Shown piece after piece: positions 50,418 to 59,078 of a stretch of 64,000 bases of DNA. The notes under the pieces were generated by a model. The model worked only from the letters and a program-made list of their open reading frames with translations. It did not search any database and was not told the DNA's origin. The stretch's first letter is position 1, and every line of letters starts with the position of its first letter. The position numbers and the translations under genes are program-made. The DNA is from Stieleria magnilauensis (lineage in GTDB: Bacteria > Planctomycetota > Planctomycetia > Pirellulales > Pirellulaceae), in the NCBI GenBank assembly GCA_007753675.1, contig CP036432.1:2392394-2456393 (forward strand), in the 5' to 3' direction.

Positions 50418-50774
50418 ATGCCCCGATCCAAAACTGCCAAGGTTTGGCAGGAACGGTTGCGTCGATTTGATCGCTCGCGAATGACCGTCGCCCAGTTCTG
50501 TCGAAATGAAGGCGTCTCGCAGCCGTCCTTCTATCAATGGAAGAAAAAGCTGCGCCAGTCGCCAGCACTCCTCGAGCCAGAGCCAGGCGAGCCGAACGTC
50601 CAGTTCGTGCCGCTTCGCCTACCTGGCCTGCCCGGCGATCAGGCTGGCGAGCCTGATCGGGTCGTCGGCCCGGCGACTGCCTGCACCACCATCGAACTTC
50701 CCGGCGGCATTCGAATCCGCGTGGAGGTCCCGACGGATCGGCAACCAAGCCAACAGCCGGAGGCCCGGCCATGA
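50418..50774 (+). CDS. tnpA: IS66 accessory protein TnpA
   Basis: A 118-aa protein from ATG 50418 with GGAG upstream; the TTG ten codons earlier is unlikely. It has the typical N-terminal helix-turn-helix: KTAKVWQERLRRFDRSRMTV and QFCRNEGVSQPSFYQWKKKL, which should bind the element's ends. A Pro/Glu-rich middle and a beta segment (IELPGGIRIRVEVP) end the protein. It overlaps tnpB by 4 bp (ATGA), indicating translational coupling. Confidence 0.88.
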   Translation: MPRSKTAKVWQERLRRFDRSRMTVAQFCRNEGVSQPSFYQWKKKLRQSPALLEPEPGEPNVQFVPLRLPGLPGDQAGEPDRVVGPATACTTIELPGGIRIRVEVPTDRQPSQQPEARP

Positions 50775-51121
50775 TCGGGTTGCCCTCCGGTGTGCCGATT
50801 TATCTTTGCACCGAACCGGTCGATTTTCGCAAAGGCTTCGACGGACTGACCGGCATCGTCACCACTGCGATGAATCACAGCGTGACCGATGGTTCGTTGT
50901 TCCTGTTCGTCAATCGCAGACGCGATCGCATCAAAGCCCTGTGGTGGGAAACCGGCGGACTGACGCTCTGGTATCGAAGGCTCGAACAAGGCACCGTCGA
51001 AATACCAAAGGCAGAGGACGGCAGCTCGCACATCGTGATCGATAACGTCGAACTGGCCATGTGGATCGCAGGAGTGTCACTGAAAGCGGCCAAGACCCGA
51101 CGCAAACGAATGGCAGCTTAG
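50771..51121 (+). CDS. tnpB: IS66 accessory protein TnpB
   Basis: A 116-aa protein of the IS66 Orf2 family, complete: GVPIYLCTEPVDFRKGFDGL, SLFLFVNRRRDRIKALWWET and GGLTLWYRRLEQGTVEIP. It is needed for IS66 transposition in studied members, but its exact biochemical role is not settled. This TnpB is unrelated to the IS200/IS605 RNA-guided nuclease of the same name. It starts inside the tnpA stop. Confidence 0.9.
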   Translation: MIGLPSGVPIYLCTEPVDFRKGFDGLTGIVTTAMNHSVTDGSLFLFVNRRRDRIKALWWETGGLTLWYRRLEQGTVEIPKAEDGSSHIVIDNVELAMWIAGVSLKAAKTRRKRMAA

Positions 51122-51145
51122 CCCATCGCCAATCGACTCGAAACG

Positions 51146-51185
51146 AACCGGCTCCACGAAATTTGTTTCGCGGAGCCGGTTTTTT
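51146..51185 (+). terminator. Strong hairpin terminator between tnpB and tnpC
   Basis: AACCGGCTCCACGAAA (51146-51161) pairs with TTTCGCGGAGCCGGTT (51166-51181) around a short loop, and T residues continue to 51185. It lies 25 bp after the tnpB stop and 49 bp before the tnpC start, so it probably attenuates transposase expression within the element. Confidence 0.85.
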
Positions 51186-51233
51186 CGCGCCTTGCTTTGC
51201 GCGATTTGGAGTGAAATTTATAATGTCGCCATC

Positions 51234-53057
51234 ATGAATTCGAAGCCTCTTCCAAACGACATCGACGCTTGCCATCAACTGATTGCAGAGCTGCAATCGC
51301 AGGTCGGCGAACATCAACAGATCATTGGCAAGCAGGCCACCGAGCTATCGCTCAAAGACAAGCTGATCGAGGAGCAAGCTCATAGCGTCCTGGAACTCAA
51401 AGCCGATCACGACAAGCTCGACGAGAAGGTCATCGAGCTAAACCTGAAGATCGAAAAACTGCTCAAACAACTCTACGGGCGCAAGAGTGAACGACGCGTC
51501 GATGGCGAAGGCCAGTTGTTTTTGGATCTCGGAGAAGAGCCCACGCCCGAGGTGGTCAGCGCGCTGGAAGAAGCCATTCGCGAGGCCGAACAGATTGTCG
51601 ATGACGCCGAAGAGGCAAACAAGAAACGCAGAAAGAAACGTCCGGAACCAAGCGACCGCAAGTTCCCCGAACACTTGCCGCGATACGAAAAGATCGTCGA
51701 CCTGCCCGAAGCCCAACGCAAAGGCCTCATCCTGATCGGCTATGACGAAGTCGAGACGCTCGAAAGCACCGCCGGTGAACTGAAAGTCCGGGTGACCAAG
51801 TATGCCAAGTACGCTCACCCGACCGACAAATCACAAGGAATCGTCACTCCCGAGCGTCCCACCGGTCTGGTCGAAGGCGATCGCTTTGACGCCTCGATTG
51901 GAGTCGAAGTTGTGGCCTGGAAATACTTCTATCACCTGCCGTTTTATCGTCAGCAAGATCTGTTCGCCGGCAGTGGCTGGACGCCCAGTCGCAGCACATT
52001 GGGGAACATCGAAACGGCCGTCGAGTTCGCGCTGCGTCCGCTTGCTGATTACTTGCGAAGCGTTTTGAAGCACGATCGAACGGTCGGCTGCGACGACACC
52101 GGTGTGTTGTTGATCACACCGAAGGCCATGCCTGACCTATCGGAACATCCCCGCGGCAAGCGGATCGGCGAAGTGCTTGGAAATGCGATCGAGTCCGGCA
52201 AGCCAAGCATCAACGCAAACATGTGGGGCTACTACGCTTCACGTCTTCCGGTGGTGGTGTTCGATTTTACGGTGAGTCGTCACCGCGATGGACCGGATGA
52301 TGTACTGAGTGATTTTAAAGGCAACGTCCTAGGAGACTGCTGGTCGGGTTTTCAAAAGATCGATCTACGAAGTGACTCGCGAATCACGTTCGCGGCATGC
52401 TGGGCGCATGCGCGTCGCAAGATCGATGAGTGTCGCGGTGCGTTCCCTCTGCAAGTGGCGAAGTTGGAGTCGCTGATTCGGATGCTTTACGACGTAGAAG
52501 ACCAGATCAAGGAGCTTGACGATGCAGCGCGTCTTGCGCGACGTCAAAGCTTATCGCGTCATGTTCTCGACCAGATCGCGGAGTACCTCGACAGCGAAGC
52601 GATGCAGTCACCGTCGGTTCTTCCCAAGAGCAATCTCGGTGTGGCGTCTGGCTATGTGCGACGTCACTGGGAAGCACTGTGCCGCTTCACCGAGGACGCG
52701 ACGATTCCGCTGGACAATAACGATTGCGAGCAGTTGATGAAACGCGTCGCCACGGGAAGGAAGAACTGGCTCTTTAAGGGCTCGGTGGCTTCAGGAGAGC
52801 GAGCCGCGAACCTGCTAACGATCATCGGCAGCGCGATCCGCAACGACTTGGACGTGCGAGCGTACTTGGACGATGTCTTACGGAGGGCGCTCGCCGGCGA
52901 GACAGACTGGTCCGTACTGACTCCCCACGCATGGAAAGCGGAGCACCCTGAATCGATTCGCGAGTACAGGCAGGACGAACGCCGCCAAGCCGCCGACCGC
53001 AAACGCACCCGCCGAGCCCGCCGCCGCCTCCTCAACAAGTCAACCAGACGTCGCTAA
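51234..53057 (+). CDS. tnpC: IS66-family transposase TnpC
   Basis: A 607-aa DDE transposase from ATG 51234. N-terminal coiled coil (about 10-75, ATELSLKDKLIEEQAHSVLE), the LYGRKSERR motif, then a zinc-binding/helix region. The catalytic core has VGCDDTGVLLITPKAMPDLS (Asp), GDCWSGFQKID (Asp) and IPLDNNDCEQLMKRVATGRK (Glu) followed by NWLFKGSVASGERAANLLTI. All are as in functional members. The C-terminus ends in an Arg-rich tail that abuts the right inverted repeat. Intact, length somewhat above the usual 520 aa. Confidence 0.93.
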   Translation: MNSKPLPNDIDACHQLIAELQSQVGEHQQIIGKQATELSLKDKLIEEQAHSVLELKADHDKLDEKVIELNLKIEKLLKQLYGRKSERRVDGEGQLFLDLGEEPTPEVVSALEEAIREAEQIVDDAEEANKKRRKKRPEPSDRKFPEHLPRYEKIVDLPEAQRKGLILIGYDEVETLESTAGELKVRVTKYAKYAHPTDKSQGIVTPERPTGLVEGDRFDASIGVEVVAWKYFYHLPFYRQQDLFAGSGWTPSRSTLGNIETAVEFALRPLADYLRSVLKHDRTVGCDDTGVLLITPKAMPDLSEHPRGKRIGEVLGNAIESGKPSINANMWGYYASRLPVVVFDFTVSRHRDGPDDVLSDFKGNVLGDCWSGFQKIDLRSDSRITFAACWAHARRKIDECRGAFPLQVAKLESLIRMLYDVEDQIKELDDAARLARRQSLSRHVLDQIAEYLDSEAMQSPSVLPKSNLGVASGYVRRHWEALCRFTEDATIPLDNNDCEQLMKRVATGRKNWLFKGSVASGERAANLLTIIGSAIRNDLDVRAYLDDVLRRALAGETDWSVLTPHAWKAEHPESIREYRQDERRQAADRKRTRRARRRLLNKSTRRR

Positions 53058-53078
53058 CTGGTTCTGGTGTACGGTTAC

Positions 53079-54222
53079 GTTGCTGGTAAATCGCTTGAGC
53101 TTCCTCTGCCCCCATCCGCTCGCGAAAACGCCCCATCGCTTCGCTGTCAGTGGACTTCGCTTGATAAGGGGCTTTGCCATCGGCGACGTCTTTCTCGGCA
53201 CCTTTGACAGCACCGTAGACCGTCGTCCCAGCGGCATCCAACGCGTCGATATCCGATGCTTTGATAAAACCACCATCAACTAGGTACTGCCCCGGCACGA
53301 CACCGTACGTCGAACACACCGACTCAAATACCGGAAGCATCTGCCCCATGTCACTGCCTTGATTGTTCACGTCCACGCCGACAACGATTCGCGTCTCGCC
53401 GTCGGTTGCAAACTGCACATTAAACGCCGGACGAAAGCCGCCATCGCCCATCTTCATCCGAACCGCTTCGGGGTCCGTCGTCGACGCTCGTGGAGTTGAT
53501 TTACTTTTGCGAGACTTCTTTTCCCGGCGGCGGCGCTCGAGTTCCTCAAGGTTCTCTTGAGCGGCTTTGATACGTTCGAGCCGTTCTTCGGCGGCACGCT
53601 CTCGAGCGGCTTGCTGCGCGACTGAGACATCGGCTTGGTTCTCTTGCTCGGATTGTTCTTTGAGTTCTTCAAGATACTTCTCCGCTTCCTCCTGCATCCT
53701 TTGCAACGTCGGCTCCGATCGAAACGAACTGCTGCCCGCCGAAGCACGCACGCGCATGCCATCCTGACCAATCGTTTCCAGCGTGATCAGTTTTTCATTG
53801 AGAAGGACGGTAATTGAATCGCTCAGCAGCTGTTCCAACTCTTCAGTGTGCTTGGTGCGAAAATCACTCAGCGTGTGATAGTTGACCGTTACTCCGCCGC
53901 AGATCCACAGGTAGCAAAAATCGCGTGTCGTAAGCTCTGCGATTCGTCGCGCGCTGGTGATTCCTTCGAGGGTGGCATAGAACCACAACGCGAAGAGAAT
54001 CCTGGGATCGATGGGGTTTCGTCCACGTGTTCCTTGGCGTGCTTTGATCGGCTGGTAGAAGGGAGACAGATCCAGCGACTGGCAGTAGGCCCAAACCAGT
54101 CGCACGCGATGATCGCTGGCGACGAGTTGGTCCAGCGAGAGCATCCGCATCTCGATCTGAGTTCGCTCGGGCCGATTGGTACGAGCTTGTCCACGCTGAG
54201 TAGCATTGCTTGGATTATTCAT
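53079..54222 (-). pseudogene. IS1182-type transposase, N-terminal part cut by IS66
   Basis: The first 381 codons and part of the next, from ATG 54222. N-terminal DUF772-like block: QIEMRMLSLDQLVASDHRVR and RGRNPIDPRILFALWFYATL. A Lys/Glu-rich coiled coil (about 170-235) follows, then a DDE core with ETIGQDGMRVRAS (Asp) and IVVGVDVNNQGSDMGQMLPV (Asp). At 53078 the IS66 right end begins; the open frame continues 47 bp into IS66 and stops at 53032. Joined to 50136-50329, the frame is restored: 446 codons including stop, no mutation seen. Disabled in its present state. Confidence 0.88.
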
Positions 54223-54282
54223 GCGATAAATTTAGCGCCAAAATTAAATCAAACAACCGTCAGCCCAATTATTCACAGCCTC

Positions 54283-54400
54283 GGAGGGCTTGCGCCCTGC
54301 CGCTAACACGTCGTCAAACGCAGGGAATAAATGCTTCACAGCGTTGCCCGCCGGGGTCGAGGGGATTTCCGCGACGGGTTTCCCGGAGGTGGCGCTCCGC
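54283..54400. repeat. Right half of a split palindrome and shared repeat module
   Basis: Starts with GGAGGGCTTGCGCCCTGCCG (54283-54302), the right arm of a family A-type palindrome whose left arm is at about 49905-49952. It continues with CGCAGGGAATAAATGCTTCA (also at 4798-4817) and then GGGGTCGAGGGGATT and TTCCCGGAGGTGGCG (also at 4012-4042). The last 8 bases, CGCTCCGC, are the left target duplication of the IS4 element; the module resumes at 56108. Confidence 0.75.
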
Positions 54401-56099
54401 CTTAGGTTTGACCACATCTTTTTGTTTGCCGGCGGATGTGTCGAGTTGGCGCGGCTGTGAAACCAATTGTTGATCTTTGTAAATGAGTCAAGCTTGGTAA
54501 GGTTGATCTGGTAATTTGGCGATGCCTGGAGTTTTTTCCCTGTGGGAACCGTGGCGTGGAACACACGCTGCGATTGATTCGCGACGGCGGGTTGAGATGG
54601 TTGCTGGTGACGGAATGGCTACCAGCACTCGTATCACGGAAGGCCCCCCATGGTTTTGCCCCTGCAGACATTTGGACAAGTCAACTTTGCCAACGCTCAA
54701 CTCGGCGACAAACGTAGAACAAATCGTCTCGTACAACTCGCTGACTCGATGGCTCGACGACCAAGTGGAACATTGCCACAGAAATTCAATAGCCCCAAAG
54801 ACCTCAGGGCTTTCTACCGGTTGATGGACCGTGACCAGGTGACGCATGAGGCAATTCTCGCATCTCATCGTGAGGCAACCTGTCTCAAGATCAAGCAAAT
54901 CAGAGGCCCAGTCCTGATTCTTCATGATGCCACCGAGCTGGATTTTACCAATCACAAGTCACTTTCCGATGACATGGGCCAAATTGGCAACGGCAATCGC
55001 CGTGGGTACATCGCGCAAAACAGCTTGGCCGTGAACCCGAAAACACGGCAAGTAATTGGATTGTACAATCAGGTTTTGCACCATCGGGAGGATGCTCCCA
55101 AAGACGAACTGACCGCTCAGAAACGCAAGCGTGAATCACGAGAGAGTCGATTGTGGTTGCGCGGTGCCGATCCACTGGCTAACAGCGAGAAACTCGTTGA
55201 TGTTTGTGATCGAGGAGCTGACACGTTCGAGTTCCTCGAACATGAATTGGCCAGCGGCCGTAGGTTCGTCATTCGTGCCTCTCATAATCGGGCGATCATT
55301 CCTGGACATGGCGATCAAGGCAGTAGCGATCAAGCCTGTTACCTTCGCAACTATGCTGCCAGCCTTCCGCCAGCAGGACACTGGACGTTATCGGTAACGA
55401 GCAAAGTCGACAAGAAAGTACGGGTTCGCAAAGGCAAAAAGAAATCAGCCAATCGACGGGCTCGTGAGGCGAAGATGGCTGTCTCATTTGCCCCGGTTCA
55501 AATCAAACCACCCGCGAAGAAACTAGGAGAACACGGCAACGATCCGCTTGCCGTCTGGGTTGTTCGAGTCTGGGAAGAAGATCCGCCCGCCGGAGAAGAG
55601 CGTCTGGAATGGTTTTTGATTACAAACCAACCCGTACTTGATTTTGAAGATGCCTATCAGGTTGTCGGTTGGTACGAATGTCGCTGGATCATTGAAGAGT
55701 ATCACAAAGGGATGAAAACAGGATGTAGCATTGAGAGCCCGCAATTCACTAGCGAAGAACGTCTGCAGCCAGCGATCGCTTTGATTTCAGTGGTGGCGTT
55801 GACTCTGCTGCAAATGCGTGATGCCAGTCGTCGTTGGGACGCAAAGAAACGCAAAGCGACCGAAGTTATCTGCAGCGACTACGTGAGTGTGCTGAGCGCT
55901 TGGCGACATGGCCAAATCAAACCCGACTGGTCAATTCACGATTTCTTCTATGCACTGGCGAGACTCGGCGGTCATCAGAACCGCAAATCCGATCACCCAC
56001 CGGGATGGCAAACGATTTGGCGAGGCTGGAACGACCTCCAAGCGATGCTCTGCGGCGTTGACGCAATGAAGATTGTAAAAAGATGTGGTCAAACCTAAG
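54401..56099 (+). mobile_element. IS4-family insertion sequence
   Basis: A 1699-bp element with perfect 23-bp terminal inverted repeats; the left begins CTTAGGTTTGACCACATCTT at 54401 and the right ends at 56099. An 8-bp target duplication, CGCTCCGC, flanks it (54393-54400 and 56100-56107). It contains a single transposase gene, whose stop codon lies inside the right repeat. It inserted in the same repeat locus that carries the IS1182/IS66 nest. Confidence 0.93.
54650..56098 (+). CDS. IS4-family (Tn5-like) transposase
   Basis: A 482-aa protein from ATG 54650 with GGAAGG upstream. The N-terminal domain QTFGQVNFANAQLGDKRRTN matches the Tn5-type DNA-binding start. The DDE core has VLILHDATELDF (Asp), VDVCDRGADTFEFLE (Asp) and the Y-R-E-K signature YECRWIIEEYHKGMK (Glu). 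The C-terminal part (about 380-482) corresponds to the dimerisation domain. It looks intact. The TAA stop at 56096-56098 is formed by the terminal repeat itself, so gene end and element end coincide. Confidence 0.93.
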   Translation: MVLPLQTFGQVNFANAQLGDKRRTNRLVQLADSMARRPSGTLPQKFNSPKDLRAFYRLMDRDQVTHEAILASHREATCLKIKQIRGPVLILHDATELDFTNHKSLSDDMGQIGNGNRRGYIAQNSLAVNPKTRQVIGLYNQVLHHREDAPKDELTAQKRKRESRESRLWLRGADPLANSEKLVDVCDRGADTFEFLEHELASGRRFVIRASHNRAIIPGHGDQGSSDQACYLRNYAASLPPAGHWTLSVTSKVDKKVRVRKGKKKSANRRAREAKMAVSFAPVQIKPPAKKLGEHGNDPLAVWVVRVWEEDPPAGEERLEWFLITNQPVLDFEDAYQVVGWYECRWIIEEYHKGMKTGCSIESPQFTSEERLQPAIALISVVALTLLQMRDASRRWDAKKRKATEVICSDYVSVLSAWRHGQIKPDWSIHDFFYALARLGGHQNRKSDHPPGWQTIWRGWNDLQAMLCGVDAMKIVKRCGQT

Positions 56100-56258
56100 C
56101 GCTCCGCTGACCTCCGGCTACTCGCTTTAATCCCTCCGGGATACCGGAGAGTTTGTGTTTGATAGCGACAGCCCGCTCGCGCCTTTCCGCTACCTCGGTG
56201 CCCCGCCGCGCGACCCGTGATTCCCCGACCGCGATCCCTTATCCGAACGGACAGCCCC

Positions 56259-57713
56259 TTAAGATCCCACGCCAACCGGTTTCTCGATCCACTCGAGCAA
56301 CCGCTGCGATTTCGCTCGCCAGGACTCCGCTTCCAGGCGTTTGCGCAGCTCCCGTCCCCGTTCTTCCTCTGTGTCGTCGCCAGCACCGTCGGTCAGGCTT
56401 GCATGCACCTTTTCAACGAATTCCCCCGCATCACGTGCCACCTGCAAAAACGCTTTCCAACCTTCCGTCGCCGGCAGCGGAGAAACCACGACCGGTTTTC
56501 CGGTGGCCAGGTACTCCTTCAGCTTCAGCGGCTGCATCGCCCGGGTGACCGGCAAGTCGGCATAAGGCATGATCAACACATCGGCCACCCGAGCCAGTTT
56601 GGGCAGTTCTTCAAACGGCAGCGAACCTGGTAATTCGATTCGGTCATGATTCAACAGCCGAGGGTCCGGATCCTGCTGGGGACCGGCGAGCAAGATCTTG
56701 CCGGCGTCCAACGAATCCGCCAACGCCAACACCCAATCCGCATTCATCCGCCTGTCCACGACACCCCAGAAGAGGATCAGAGGGGTATTTATAGTTGAAA
56801 GTTTCAAGTTCCAAGTTCCAAGTTGCGACTCACTGGGAGATTCGCGAGCTGCGAGCCCCGTCTTGCTGCGCCAAAACTCGACGTCGACTCCGTGGGTCAG
56901 GAGCTCAGCGCGGCAGTTTCGATTGACGAGGCTTTCAATCAGATGGTCGCTGACGGCGATGGTGCGATCGACTTTGGCGATCAATTCGTCTTCCAGACGA
57001 CCGAGCGTTTTGCCGTCCAGGCCCGGCCAAACCGAAAAGTCATCCACGCAGTAATAGATCCAGGACTTGACCGGCAACCGGCCGATCAAATCTGCAACGA
57101 TCGGGATCGTCGTGATGGCCACTGCGCCGTCGGCTGCATCGCCCAATTGCTTCGCCAACAGATTCTGGTTCAACCAGCGATCCCAACGCCGCGACATCCA
57201 AGGCCACATTTTCGCGTCGATCACCGTCGGGGCTGCCGACGGTGATCGATCCGATGCGTTGCGCGATGCGAGTTGCGAGCTTCCATTCACCAAATCCTGC
57301 TCCGCACCACTCCCAACTTGCACCTCGGAATCCGGAACCTGAAACTTGGAACCTGAAACTTGAAACTCAACCTCCCGTCGCTCGCGACGCACCCACCCCG
57401 CAAGCTTTTCCGCACCGCGCCGGGCGGTAAGCAAATCCAATCGCGGAGGACGCATGCCGATGGTGTTGACCCACGTCACCTGGTGCTCGGGCAACAGTTG
57501 TCGAATCAAATGCTGGCAGCTGGACGGATGCCGCCCCCAGTCGTCAGAGAAAACGAGAAATTTCAAAGGATGTAGGGCATGCTGTGCATGCCTGTGGTGC
57601 TGGGGAGAGGAGGGAGTGGCTAGTGGTTTGGCTATCGCTGTTTGACTTACAGGTTGAAGATCTTGCCCCGACAGACTTGCAGGCGAGATACCAGGTTCGC
57701 CAACGGCGATCAA
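56259..57713 (-). CDS. GT-B glycosyltransferase with repeat-derived insertions
   Basis: Up to 484 aa. The conserved part begins at LKFLVFSDDWGRHPSSCQHL; the roughly 50 residues before it are low-complexity and overlap repeats, so the true start may be nearer 57565. Core segments: VAITTIPIVADLIGRLPVKS, WIYYCVDDFSVWPGLDG, VDRTIAVSDHLIESL, LILFWGVVDRRMNADWVLAL and VLIMPYADLPVTRAMQPLKL with KEYLATGKPVVVSPLP for donor binding. Two stretches, near residues 115-160 and 290-310, are coded partly by 7-bp tandem repeats. It likely adds a sugar in surface-glycan or exopolysaccharide synthesis. It is the last gene of the minus-strand acyl-glycan cluster. Confidence 0.8.
   Translation of the reverse strand: MIAVGEPGISPASLSGQDLQPVSQTAIAKPLATPSSPQHHRHAQHALHPLKFLVFSDDWGRHPSSCQHLIRQLLPEHQVTWVNTIGMRPPRLDLLTARRGAEKLAGWVRRERREVEFQVSGSKFQVPDSEVQVGSGAEQDLVNGSSQLASRNASDRSPSAAPTVIDAKMWPWMSRRWDRWLNQNLLAKQLGDAADGAVAITTIPIVADLIGRLPVKSWIYYCVDDFSVWPGLDGKTLGRLEDELIAKVDRTIAVSDHLIESLVNRNCRAELLTHGVDVEFWRSKTGLAARESPSESQLGTWNLKLSTINTPLILFWGVVDRRMNADWVLALADSLDAGKILLAGPQQDPDPRLLNHDRIELPGSLPFEELPKLARVADVLIMPYADLPVTRAMQPLKLKEYLATGKPVVVSPLPATEGWKAFLQVARDAGEFVEKVHASLTDGAGDDTEEERGRELRKRLEAESWRAKSQRLLEWIEKPVGVGS
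56794..56828. repeat. Heptad tandem repeat inside the glycosyltransferase gene (copy 1)
   Basis: Five 7-mers: GTTGAAA, GTTTCAA, GTTCCAA, GTTCCAA, GTTGCGA. In frame on the minus strand it codes for part of QLGTWNLKLSTIN. At 35 bp plus neighbouring bases, the insertion keeps the frame open. Confidence 0.8.
57327..57368. repeat. Heptad tandem repeat inside the glycosyltransferase gene (copy 2)
   Basis: Six 7-mers: GGAATCC, GGAACCT, GAAACTT, GGAACCT, GAAACTT, GAAACTC. Since 3 x 7 = 21 bases, the encoded peptide repeats every seven residues (FQVSGSK / FQVPDSE). It is related to the array at 56794-56828 read on the other strand. Confidence 0.85.
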
Positions 57714-57770
57714 GACGCCAGCCTGAGGCGAGGCTGGATGAGCCCCAGCGAATCTGGTAAGACCCCCAAG

Positions 57771-58913
57771 CTACTCTGCCGATGCTTTGACGTGGTGCTG
57801 ACCAAACAACCAGTTACCGACGTGTCTGCGAAGCTTCGCCAGACTAAGGATGTGGCGGATGACGTGCGAGATGCAGGCGAGCAAGACAAACAGGACAAAA
57901 AAATTGGCCAGTTGACGGGTCCAACCACCGGCGGAGAGCGAGTAGTAATATGGTGTCACCACGTCCCGAAACGGCATGTGGGCCAAAAAAACGAACAGCG
58001 TGTTTTGCGACAAAAATCGGACGAAACGATTTGCCGGAATACCGACGAAGAAACCATAGAGCAAAAGGGTGTAAACAAGGTATTCCACCGACACCGCCAG
58101 CGAGGTCACCAGCGAAGTTGTCACGTCGTCGCCAACCGCGATCCTGCCAAACGGATTACTCTTGGTGATCCCCAGTCCCTGGACCATCGCCAGCCAACCA
58201 AACATCATGGCTGCAAACGCCAACGCAATGCCGATGCGGCGAGTCGCCGGCGACACCGGAGACCGCGGCTTGGCGTTTTCCGCTGCTGTGCCTTGGGCCG
58301 ACGCCTTGAGTGAATCCGCCGTGCGCGTCTCTCCGGCAAGACGACCAAAATACGTCCCCACGAAAAACACACTCAGCCAACTGGTGAACACCATGTAGGC
58401 ATTGAAGTCGTTGGCCTGGTGGATGAACGCGCTGCGAACGGTGACCTCGATCAGCAACAGGCCCGCCAAAATGAACCAGCGAGCGGGCAAGAAACGCAAG
58501 GCGACCGCCCAAGCGACCAACAGGTGCAGGTACGTCCCGACGTACCAGGTCGTCGGATTGGCCGGAAATGCGTTCTCCCAAAAGACGTTCAGCCCAAAGA
58601 CGAACGGCAGGTAGTTCGATGCGTTGATGTCGCCGATGCGGAACCACTGAACCACGCTAACAAACATCGCCAGCAACACGCCGAGGACAAAGACCTCAAA
58701 AAAGCGGTTGTAGACAACCTGTAGCGGTCGCCGCGTTTCGTTCGCGAGCGTGAATGCCGTGGCGAACACGAACAGACAAACGCCCAATTGCTTGGGATTG
58801 ATCGGGTTGAAGATCATCGGGATCAAATCATCGCCGCCGGAGTGACCAAAAATGATCACGGCCATCCCGAGGACTTTCAGCCAATCGATCCAAGGTTGAT
58901 AGGGGATTTGCAT
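57771..58913 (-). CDS. Acyltransferase-3 family integral membrane protein
   Basis: A 380-aa protein with about ten membrane helices. The N-terminus WIDWLKVLGMAVIIFGHSGG carries the family's conserved His (about 24) after the first helix. A cytosolic loop (about 195-225) interrupts the helices; the end is VFLAHMPFRDVVTPYYYS and a basic tail. The family moves acyl groups (often acetyl or succinyl) onto exported sugars across the membrane, as in O-antigen or exopolysaccharide modification. It lies between the hexapeptide acyltransferase and the glycosyltransferase genes on the same strand, 57 bp from the latter, which supports a glycan-decoration role. Confidence 0.85.
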   Translation of the reverse strand: MQIPYQPWIDWLKVLGMAVIIFGHSGGDDLIPMIFNPINPKQLGVCLFVFATAFTLANETRRPLQVVYNRFFEVFVLGVLLAMFVSVVQWFRIGDINASNYLPFVFGLNVFWENAFPANPTTWYVGTYLHLLVAWAVALRFLPARWFILAGLLLIEVTVRSAFIHQANDFNAYMVFTSWLSVFFVGTYFGRLAGETRTADSLKASAQGTAAENAKPRSPVSPATRRIGIALAFAAMMFGWLAMVQGLGITKSNPFGRIAVGDDVTTSLVTSLAVSVEYLVYTLLLYGFFVGIPANRFVRFLSQNTLFVFLAHMPFRDVVTPYYYSLSAGGWTRQLANFFVLFVLLACISHVIRHILSLAKLRRHVGNWLFGQHHVKASAE

Positions 58914-58923
58914 GTGGGGAAGC

Positions 58924-59078
58924 GGCTAGTGGCTAGTGGGTGTGTTGATCCGGCTTCGAGTCGGAGAGAAGGCAAGATATTGGAGGCAATTCGTAAGGCA
59001 TGCTGTGCATGCCGGCGAGACTGCTAACCGCCAACTGCCAACTGCTAACCGCCAACCGCCAACCGCTAACCGCTAACC
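58924..59078. repeat. Heptad arrays between two acyltransferase genes
   Basis: GGCTAGT x 2 at 58924-58937, then eight 7-mers at 59023-59078 in the order GCTAACC, GCCAACT, GCCAACT, GCTAACC, GCCAACC, GCCAACC, GCTAACC, GCTAACC. The last units contain the stop codon (59066-59068) of the hexapeptide acyltransferase gene and its final codons. A 17-bp palindrome, GGCATGCTGTGCATGCC, at 58997-59013 is identical to 57576-57592. Confidence 0.88.

Larger units (their letters stand above)
50338..53078 (+). mobile_element. IS66-family insertion sequence
   Basis: A 2741-bp element with perfect 19-bp terminal inverted repeats: GTAACCGTACACCAGAACC at 50338-50356 and its complement at 53060-53078. The 8-bp target duplication GTTGCTGG is at 50330-50337 and 53079-53086, the length typical of IS66. 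It contains tnpA, tnpB and tnpC in order and interrupts the IS1182-type transposase gene. All three genes look intact, so the element may be active and the insertion recent. Confidence 0.93.
49953..54282 (-). mobile_element. IS1182-type element, interrupted by IS66
   Basis: The ends are 18-bp inverted repeats with one mismatch: GAGGCTGTGAATATTTGG at 49953-49970 and the complement of GAGGCTGTGAATAATTGG at 54265-54282. GGA flanks both sides (49950-49952 and 54283-54285), a possible 3-bp target duplication. Without the IS66 insertion and its duplicated 8 bp, the element would be 1580 bp with one transposase gene. It has split a palindromic family A-like repeat. Confidence 0.75.
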
